In this document: piece after piece, positions 49,345 through 57,692 of the stretch
Position numbering within the stretch: the stretch's first letter is position 1
Layout of the letters: each line of letters opens with the position of its first letter
Translations under genes and position numbers: made by a program
Notes under the pieces: generated by a model
What the model was told of the DNA's origin: nothing
Seen by the model: the letters and a program-made list of their open reading frames with translations, nothing else
Databases searched by the model: none
NCBI GenBank assembly: GCA_963920765.1
Contig: OY987242.1
Coordinates: forward strand, 28,978,002 to 29,042,001
Source of the DNA: Ulota crispa
Taxonomy: Eukaryota; Streptophyta; Bryopsida; Orthotrichales; Orthotrichaceae
Length of the DNA stretch: 64,000 nt
Reading direction: 5' to 3'

Positions 49345-50650
49345 GGCATGTGAAATATCAGGGCCTTTCCAATTTCCATCCTGGGCCCACAGACACGTCT
49401 ATGCCATAAACCGATCCCTGTGAACCGCTTTTCGGTAGAACTATATCCAGCAGAGTCTTCATAAACGTGAATTCCAAAAAACTAGGTTACTCTCTTCGGA
49501 AAAGACATGAATCTTTCTACATGTACAATTTAGGTGTGTTAGCCTAAACTATGTATCTATAAGAAGAAAAGCCTACATTCGGGACCGGCGTGTGGGCCCT
49601 CCGAGCATTTGCAAAATCACTGCTTTTCCTTTTCTAAAGTTGGTCTTTCTAATAATCTCTGGTGATTGCACTCAGGTGAATCCCAGTTTGGAAATTGGTC
49701 CCGGGCACGCAATAAAGGATTGTTTCTGTTCGATGTGCCTGGCTACCTGCTGGTGCCTGGTCCAGGAGTGGACATGTCGCAACGATATGCTCCAGCGTTA
49801 CGCGACGCAGGTGACGACGACGACGACGACGACAAGGGACATGGGTGACGAGTGTTATGCATGTCCTCAAATCCCTCCACTTCTGGAGTTTTGCTATCTT
49901 ACAAAGGTAAAAAGAGCTCACTGCCTTGCCTTGCTTGTGTAACTTAACTGTATCGATGAGCACATGCAAGCCTGAACCAGTGAGGCAATGAGCCCTTGCT
50001 TTTGTCAGAGGCGGCCAGTTCCCGGGGAGTTCGCAAGCAAAGCTCCCTGGGCACTTCTCCTCCTCTCACCGGCAGACACCGGTTTTGGTCACCGCTCGCC
50101 GATCTCATCCTCTTAACTCCGGAGCCCTTTTGGGAGATTTTCCCTGCATGCAAGATCATTATTGCCGCTGCTCATTGCTTTTACATCAAAATCCCCTCTG
50201 ATTTGAAAGCATTTAGGTTGCCCCATACTAATTTCTCGACATTTCCCACTATTTAAATATTTAGCAAAGCAAGATTATATAATTAGTGTGATAAATAATG
50301 GAGGAAGCAAGTAGAGGTTAGGCGTAGCAACAAGAGCCAAAATCAAGGAGCAAGGAAGCTGAAATTTTACACAAAACCAAGAATTATTATAGCTTAAAGA
50401 TTACATGCCCCTCCATTCCAAGGATGAGTCATGAGGTAACTTTGCCAAGATAAGGCAACCTGATGGTTAAGGCAACCTAAATGCACTATTTGTGTGGTAG
50501 AATTATTGATGTAAGAGACTAACGTACTCATTTTCATAGCAATCCTGGCAAGAACTGAACTTGGCACAGTCCTTTGTTGTATGATGCCCTAGCATCCGCG
50601 CACGGAGATTGAGCAAAGATTGATGATGCAAAGAGTTAAACAAAAGCAAA
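49345..50650. other. Less AT-rich single-copy stretch, no gene recognised
   Basis: 49380-50200 is distinctly GC-richer. Open frames on both strands (up to 116 codons, 49592-49942 +) overlap each other, contain a poly-Asp or poly-Thr run created by the GAC repeat at 49813-49833, and show no domain. It may be a non-coding transcript or gene relic; neither is supported. Confidence 0.3.
49813..49833. repeat. GAC trinucleotide microsatellite, seven units
   Basis: Seven uninterrupted GAC units in the GC-richer stretch. Confidence 0.95.
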
Positions 50651-50652
50651 CA

Positions 50653-50910
50653 ACATCACATTAGGTAAATTGGGAAAAACAAAGGGACCATTTTGTACTC
50701 CTCCTCAAACCCAAAAAGTTACCTCAAACCAAATTCAAAAGTATCAGATCCAGTATAAGCCACTAAGATTTTTTCCCTCACAAATTCCTCCTCTCAGGTG
50801 AAGGCACGTGTACCAAAAAAAGATAAAGGATGCAGTTCAATTTGAGGTGATCACCCCAAACCCAAAAGTCCCAAAATGTCCACTTTGGCCCAATTTACCT
50901 AATATCTCAA
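50653..50910. mobile_element. 250 bp MITE of the AACRCCAT family (E4)
   Basis: Inverted ends cacattaggtaaattgggaa and ggcccaatttacctaatat. The interior carries acccaaaaagttacct, gccactaagattttttccct, gcacgtgtaccaaaaaaa and ggtgatcacc. Exact edges and TSD uncertain. Confidence 0.75.
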
Positions 50911-52031
50911 TAAACAAAATCGAACCCAGAATCTAGGACTTAAAATTGTTTTCAAATAAGGTCCAAGACCAGAAGTTTAGTCCCAAGGTATTGATAAAAC
51001 TCACAACCTCATACTTGACCCAACCCTCTTGGTATATGCCATGACTGATTCAATATAACTTGCAAATACACACGCTAAATATTTTGTTTAGGCTACCTTA
51101 ATAATTAGGTCACCTGACTTTGGAAAGTTGCCTCAGGACTCATTGCTTGACTACGTGAAGGCACATGCATCTCTCTAAATACTAAAATTTCACATGATTG
51201 TTGTCTTGAGCAATGCTATTTTGTTATTCTGCTATCTTGTTGTGATTATCAAGTCCTTATTGTTGTTAATAATTGTTTGTTGTATTAATTATTGATGAAT
51301 GATTATTGTAATATTAGGAAGTATTTAAATAGTGAAAAATGATAAGAAATTAGTGTGTGACAACTTAAATGCACTATTTGTAGTTTTATTGAAAAAGCGA
51401 TCTACCATACTTGTATGTTAAATAGCAAGTTTCTCCGCTCATCAATTGATTTCCGGCAGTTCTTTCCATAATTTTCACCGAGGTTTGGATATTCAAAAAT
51501 AATAATCCAATCAGTTGCTAGGCCATCCTTCACAGTTCTAGGCAAACTTTTCGTTATACTACGGAATTTGAATGAAAAGTGGATGAAATTGCCAATTCCC
51601 TCCCCATGCAAATACTTCATTTGTCAAAATTTGGATGAAAGGAGCTAATATTAGTAAATTCATTGAATGAACGTGCACACATTGTTTATCATTTCCCATT
51701 TTAGCCAATGTTCCTCACTTGCTTGCATTCTTAGGTACGGGCTGTTCTACCAAGCTTTTAAGTTCTTGGCAAATTTTTGCCTAAATGTCACTTTGATTTT
51801 GAATTGGCACTAGAAAAATCATGTGAAAAATGTGAAAAATGGATGAAACTGCTAGGTCTCTCCAAGCAAACATGATATTTGGCAATATTTGGATGAAAGC
51901 TACTAAGATTAGCATTTATTATGGATGAACGTGCACAAATTGTTGATTCTATTCAATTCTGTCCAAATTTTTCTTACCTGCTTGCATTGCTGGGTGCCTG
52001 TTGCGCGACCAACAAGAAAACAAAATATAAC
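50911..52031. other. AT-rich spacer, nothing recognised
   Basis: A related pair of short segments at 51590-51660 and 51835-51935 (gatgaa...gctaatattagtaaatt / gatgaaagctactaagatta) hints at an old local duplication. No gene is seen. Confidence 0.35.
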
Positions 52032-52398
52032 TTAATCCCTAATTGTCCAAGAGGACAGAAATTGTCCTTTCAGTACCGAAAACACACCCCAAGGGTAGAA
52101 AAATATTTTTTTTTCAAATTTTTTTTCTTGAAAGTGGTCAGAGAGATGTGCCATATCATTGAATGCCAAAAGTAGTTGTTTTCAATGCCTCCATATTTTT
52201 TAAAACACCAATTTGTAAAGAGATATACAAGGTCCCTACTGCCCTTTTTGTGAGGGCAGGATACACTATTGATTTTTCCTTCTTTTGAGAAGAATATTAT
52301 CTCTCTTGTACACATGCCACAGGCTGTTTGCTGCCCATGAACAGTGCACACTCTTCTGGGCTGAGCCACGGGTTCAGGGCCAGTCCTTTAAGGGTTAA
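52032..52398. mobile_element. Short TTAA-family element
   Basis: Starts TTAATCCCTAATTGTCCAAG and ends ggccagtcctttaagggttaa, 367 bp, TTAA at both edges. Confidence 0.6.
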
Positions 52399-52742
52399 AG
52401 GCTGGTTCTACCGTGACCAAAAAAAACCCCCGGCTGGCTGTTCGCACTTCGCCCTGATCATTGGAAGTGGCAGAGAGGTGCAGCAGCGGGAACCGTATTG
52501 GCAAAGTCAGCTCCCCCCATGCGGCGCTTGCAACTGTTGCAAGGCGTGGACCAGCTGGGACCCGGGCCCCAGAAAACATGCAAGTGCTGGCAGTGGCAGA
52601 GCTGCCGTTGAATGGACTCCGTGCACGCCCACCGTCGATAAAGCACCGGTTCACACACAGCCATGCGCACTCACCGCACTGCACTGCACCGCACCCCATG
52701 CTCATCCCCGTCTCTGCCTCTCTCTGCCCCTCTAAGTTTATC
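52399..52742. other. GC-rich patch, no gene recognised
   Basis: Open frames of more than 100 codons lie on both strands because stop codons are rare in this GC-rich DNA. The translations (Cys/His/Pro/Ala-rich) show no known domain. It lies between two mobile elements. Confidence 0.3.
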
Positions 52743-52745
52743 TTA

Positions 52746-53059
52746 GAGCATCTCCACCGGTCCAGACTCGCTCAAAGTTTTCCATCTGGTTTGGCGAGGC
52801 CTGAAGGCTCTCAATCTCCACCCATGCTCTTTGAAAAGGTGACCTTACACTCAAACACACTTCATAAATAGGCAGTTGACTACTTATTTAGGGAAGTAGA
52901 GAATAAAACTCACTAAACTTAGGGTGAATAGTGCATGAATAGTGGCTTGGAGAGTGACTTGCTAGATTCGCCAAATAAGAGAGTTTGAGAAGGGCTTAAG
53001 AGGGGCCTAGCTAGTTTTCATCCACATTGAGGGAGCCAGAGCCACCGGTGGAGATGCTC
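52746..53059. mobile_element. Tourist-like MITE, first of a doublet
   Basis: Ends GAGCATCTCCACCGGTCCAG and gccaccggtggagatgctc are inverted. TTA at 52743-52745 and 53060-53062. Confidence 0.9.
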
Positions 53060-53062
53060 TTA

Positions 53063-53437
53063 GAGCATCTCATGCAGCATGCTTAGTAACACTTGGATAA
53101 ATGAGATTTCACAGGGAGGATGACGCAAACCTTCACGGCGAGGCTTGAAGTTCTCTTGCAGCCTTGAAACCTTTCAGACCTGCGCCTATGTTACAACAAA
53201 TTGCACAGGTACACATGGCTATGGAGTGGGGTCGTGGGTGAATAGTGTGTGAACAATGCTCACCATGGATCCTAGTGGGGACCTGGAGAAAGCTGAAATT
53301 TGACTAGTATGCGGCTCAATCTGAAGGCCTTGTGACATGCACAAGAATATATCGCAAATAATGTTGGGGACTTGAATTGTAAAAGCCATTATGGATTAAA
53401 TGCAAAGGGCTGTTCTAACATGCTGCAGGTGATGCTC
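53063..53437. mobile_element. Tourist-like MITE, second of a doublet
   Basis: Ends GAGCATCTCATGCAGCATGC and acatgctgcaggtgatgctc are inverted. TTA at 53060-53062 (shared with the previous element) and 53438-53440. Confidence 0.9.
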
Positions 53438-53440
53438 TTA

Positions 53441-54116
53441 CCTCTGCTATGCTGCTCTGCGTCGCCTACGGTGCCCAATTTTTCATGATCTCACATCAAC
53501 TCCCAAAGAATGAAATAGTTTCGTTCTCTCCATCCACATTAGGGCCAGAGTGAGACCGCAAAATGGCCCCCTTCATCTCACTTTCTGACGATAAAGTCAC
53601 GGTTTTGCCCACAGAAGTTACTAAAGCAATATTTCCATGATCTTATCACTTTCCCAGACACGAAATGGTAAAAAATTAATAAGGTGGTATCCTCATCGGT
53701 CTAAGGGAAAAAACTGGAGGCCTCTGGAGGTAGCCTTGTTATAATGACTCTGAGAAGTAGGAGGTTATTAAGTTTGAAAAATTAGTGTAAATCAAGAGTT
53801 TGTTGAAAATGGTTCAATTAGCCCAAACCTTATGGATCTAGATGGCTATTTTTGTCCTTGATGACTATGTTAGGAGGTAGACAATATTATAAAGAATGGA
53901 CGTGTTCCTTCCTTCAGGAATTTTTGGGTTTCGATATGATAATGAAGTCAGTTGACCCCACCATAATTGGGTGTGGTACAGTGATCAACACCTTACCAGT
54001 GCTCATATTTGAACTCATGCCTACCTTATTGGTGTGCCAAGGTCAAAACCAATAAGCCATGGCTGAAGCCCTGAAAGTACTTTTGGGATATAACAAATTT
54101 TTTTGTTGAGGTGATA
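53441..54116. other. Spacer, nothing recognised
   Basis: A 67-codon forward frame at 53852-54055 has no motif. No element ends seen. Confidence 0.35.
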
Positions 54117-54358
54117 CAGTAGAACTCCTCTAAACTGATATGGTTGGGATCCCAAGAACTAGATTAGTTTAAGTAAGTTATTAGTTAATTTTGTGGAAGT
54201 GTAAATGAAGTGACCTTGAGGTTAGTGCCTGGATAGCACCAAGGAGCATTACTACTATTGAATTAATTAATTTGGTTTATGACTAACATATGGTCCCACA
54301 TTGAGATTTGTGTCATACATTAGTTTACAAAGGATATTAGCTTACAAGAGTTCTACTG
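54117..54358. mobile_element. Emigrant/pogo-like MITE (Tc1/mariner type)
   Basis: Left end CAGTAGAACTCCTCTAAACT; the reverse complement of the right end is CAGTAGAACTCTTGTAAGCT. TA flanks both sides (54115-54116, 54359-54360). The terminus closely resembles the CAGTARAACCTCTATAAAT ends of plant Emigrant MITEs, which are mobilised by pogo-like transposases and duplicate TA. Length 242 bp. Confidence 0.8.
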
Positions 54359-54539
54359 TACTCATTATTTTGTAATATAACAAGCATATCACAAATTGTC
54401 TTGTAGTGCATTTTAGACAACTTGTAGCTTCTAGGTGTTAAGTGTTAACATCTAGCATTTCATCTAAAACACAATATTTGTTAGTCTAGGAAAAACACTT
54501 TCCCAAGACAAATTTTGAGGACATTAAATTTTACATTTA

Positions 54540-54809
54540 ACACCATATTCATTAATTTGGGACTAAACCCTGATTTTGGGAATAAACTAGGTTTAAGGTG
54601 ATCACCTTGAACCGAGCTATAGGTTCAAGCAGTATTTTTTTGGTACACGTGCCCTCACTTGAGAGGAGGAGTTTGCAAGGGATAAAATCTCAGTGGCTCA
54701 GACTAAACCTGATACCTTCAAATTTGGTTAACGCCAAAGGAGAAACGTTGGGTTCAAGGTGAAGTACAACGTGGGAATCTGATTTTCCCAATTTAATGAA
54801 TATGGCATT
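54540..54809. mobile_element. 250 bp MITE of the AACRCCAT family (E5)
   Basis: Left end ACACCATATTCATTAATTTG, right end caatttaatgaatatggcatt. The flanking pentamers ATTTA and ATTTG agree at four positions. Internal orientation is opposite to E6, which lies 95 bp away. Confidence 0.8.
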
Positions 54810-54903
54810 ATTTGTGAGAATACTTTGGTGATTTATTGTAAGTTTTTTTGATAACTCCTTCAAGATATTTCATCATTGATGTAGTAATGTCTTGAAGAAA
54901 TCA

Positions 54904-55159
54904 ATGCGTTATTTGTTAAATTGGGAAAAATGGAGGTACCATTTTGTACTCCACTTTAAACCCAAAAAGTCACTTTAAACCATATTCAAAGGTATCAGAT
55001 TCAATTTGAGCCACTAAGATTTTTTCCCTTGCAAATTCCTCCTCTCAAATGAAAACACATGTATAAAAAAAAAAGGCTGAACTCAATTTCAGGAGGCCTC
55101 CTGAAACCTTCAAAAGTCCCAAAATGTAAGCTTTTTCCCAATTTAACAAATAATGTGTT
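54904..55159. mobile_element. 250 bp MITE of the AACRCCAT family (E6)
   Basis: Left end ATGCGTTATTTGTTAAATTG, right end caatttaacaaataatgtgtt, flanked by identical AATCA at 54899-54903 and 55160-55164. A further lone terminus of the same family (ttcccaaattaactaatatt) lies at about 55238-55262. Confidence 0.85.
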
Positions 55160-55579
55160 AATCACCATAAAATCCACTCTAAATCACCTAATAACTTTTA
55201 AAAATGAAACATTTAGAAGTCCCAAAATTGAGGTTTTTTCCCAAATTAACTAATATTGCGTTCTAAATTGAATAACACAAATGGTAGCTTTTGGATTTGA
55301 CAGCTTCTAATGAAATGAAGCTGACAAAATTATAGTTTCGAGTTTCCTACTCCGATTTTGAAATTATGAAAAATCCCTCAGAAATTGAACATTTTTATTG
55401 AATATTGAACTTTGGGTCAACAACCATATTTTCCTGGTTTGGATGACATAATAAAACCGGTTAACTTGTGATATTTTTATTAGAATATCCGCCTGTAGAG
55501 GAGATTTATAAGTTATAAGGTAACCTTACATTTGGTAAGAAGTTCCTTTACTATTGGTTCAAAAAATACCGTAATTCCT

Positions 55580-57692
55580 ATTATTCATAGATGACATCAT
55601 TGACATGAAATGGTTCATCACAGAAGAATCGAACAGAAAAGTTCTGACTCCTGAGTAGTGGAAATAGGCTTATAGCAAGCAAGGCGAGGATACTGTGAGA
55701 GTGACTACTGGGTCTGTACCACCGGCCTTTCAGGGTAGAGACTGTACAGCAGAGTGTGGCCCGGTACTTACAATCTTGACCAGCGGACACTGTTCAAGGG
55801 AAAACGGATCAACCGAGAGAGGCCATTACTACAGTAAAGTGTAAAAACTGTAGAGCAGTGCTACAGTAGGGGACTCTGCAATATATGACAAGCTGAATGT
55901 GGAGCTCTCGTGGTCGTCGATCGGTGCGCAGGGTTCGAGAGGCTCCCGAGAGGGTTGACGAAGTTGACCCCAGTTGACGAAGTAGGAGCGTTAGACCCGC
56001 GGGTTGTGTTTGAAGCTCCGGCGTTTGGGGTGCAGTACTCGTCATCTTTTAGTGATTTTTTCGGGCTATGTGTGCAGTTTGCTGGCTCGGAAGCAACGCT
56101 CGTTGTTGTTGGTCTGCAATCCAATTCTCGGTAGCTTCGGCTGCTCCACTTTTTGATCGAGCTGGACCCGTGCCTGGTACCTACCGCCCGCCCCAGAGCG
56201 TTTATGTGAAGCATGCGTTCCTCGCGGTCCATAGTTGAACAAGTGATCTTTGAGTTCCAACGTCGAATCCATGCGCTGAAGCGCTCATATCTCGACCCTG
56301 CAGCAAGCACACACGAAAGTGCTCGGTCACCTGGTCGAAGCTGGTGGCACGCGCGATTTACACTGCTGGAGTGGGTGTCTTAGTGCTCGATCAATGACAA
56401 CGCGGTGGGTGCAGCCAAGCTGGGAAGACTTACTCGATTCTTTGTTGCAGTTGCGAAATGAGGTCAGTGGAGCCTTTGACTGACAGACTGACTGTGCTGG
56501 CTTAGCCAAGTTGGGGTTTCAGAGCGTGCTCTTTGTGCTCGCTAAGAGCTGAACACACTGCGTTACGGAGCCGGTGTATTTGTGGTTCCGGATTCCAACT
56601 AGTTCCACCCTTTCCTGTTGTAGTCTAGCCGTCCATCCAAGTGTGATGACTCGTGCGAGGGCGTAACATTACAGACTGTGGGCGAAACTTTGCTCGTGGG
56701 TTGAGTTCGGGTGGAACCAATCCACGGAGGAGAGGTTGTCAACTGGTGGCTCCGGTGTAATTTGTGAATGGATGTGGTTTAGACAAGTATTTCGAGGATT
56801 AAGTTTGTATAATAGCTGAGTCGGAAGTTGTCGAACTGTCAAGTCGTCAGGATTTGGACATTCTGAGGGGCGTGCTTCCCAACTCTCTCTCTCCCCACTA
56901 GAGACGTCCCAGAAGCTGAAAGGCTTGAACAAAACGCTTCCCTCGAGGCTCAAAATCATGTACACTATTCACTGCCAGTACACAATTGACTACAGCTGTT
57001 GAGGATGAGTTGACCGGATTTTAATGATCTTATGGGAAACAAAATTACAGGTCAGCGATTGTCCTGCAGTTATCTAAGCGCTAAGGATTGAGATGGGGAA
57101 AAACTGTACTCGTGAAATCTCTGCACAGTTCTGGTCCCAGCTTTCTTTCTGTAGCAGATCTGAAGATTTATAGTTACACTTCGTACAGATCTTTGGGGAA
57201 ATCTGCTTCATCGGAAGTTGTATGCATAAGCTTCTCAAGGGAATTAGATTTGAGTTAGAGATTGACTGGTTAGATTTAGTTGGGTGTCTCCACCATGAAG
57301 TGGCTAGCGTAACTTCTGTCTAGGACTTCCAGTTCCAACGCAGCGAAGTTTCCTCTAGAGGTGTTCTCATATAATAATCTTCACATACGATATTCTATTA
57401 TTGTGGCGAGTAGGAATTGCATGCAATGGTACTGCCGTACAGTCTCAAGGAGTCTATACAAATACTCTCAAAGTACCGGTAGTCATAGAGGGAATCTCAA
57501 GAGGGAGAAGATGTGGCATATGCCTCCAACACCTTCGCTTTTGTTTGCCTTTACTGTGTATTTGATTAGTAGATTTTAGTCTAAGTCTGTCGGGAGTTGT
57601 ATCGTCTCTTGTGATGGGACATAAGAGGGAATTTTTTAAACTTTTCTGCGCTCTGTTTCAGAGGGTGTAGCCTGATCTGACAACATACGACA
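55580..57692 (+). promoter_or_regulatory. Upstream region and probable 5' leader of the WRKY gene
   Basis: GC content rises from about 55.6 kb and stays higher up to the WRKY start codon, with no repeats recognised. W-box sequences TTGACC or TTGACT occur at 55776, 55964, 56476, 56986, 57010 and 57262, all on the + strand. A CT-rich run lies at 56881-56899 and a TATA-like tatacaaata near 57455. A pyrimidine tract ending cag at 57661 could be the 3' splice site of a leader intron, leaving a 31 nt exon before the ATG. The transcription start is unknown. The 149-codon minus-strand frame at 55861-56310 looks spurious. Confidence 0.5.
55955..55978 (+). promoter_or_regulatory. W-box core cluster
   Basis: Three TTGAC cores start at 55955, 55964 and 55974, about one helical turn apart; the middle one is a full TTGACC W-box. 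Clustered W-boxes are the usual target of WRKY factors, so WRKY-dependent or auto-regulatory control of the downstream gene is a reasonable inference. Confidence 0.55.

Noticed and set aside
49592-49969. Opposed 116- and 106-codon frames
   Set aside because: Antisense shadows of each other, with homopolymer residues produced by the GAC microsatellite.
52328-52871. Overlapping frames of more than 100 codons on both strands
   Set aside because: Stop-poor GC-rich patch running into a MITE; translations on both strands are equally open and carry no domain.
54590-54632. tRNA-like ggttcaa motif
   Set aside because: No cloverleaf arms around it; the sequence is part of a MITE. No tRNA or rRNA gene was seen anywhere in the window.
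55861-56310. 149-codon minus-strand frame upstream of the WRKY gene
   Set aside because: No motif, overlapped by other frames on both strands, and lies in GC-richer control/leader sequence where long chance frames are expected.
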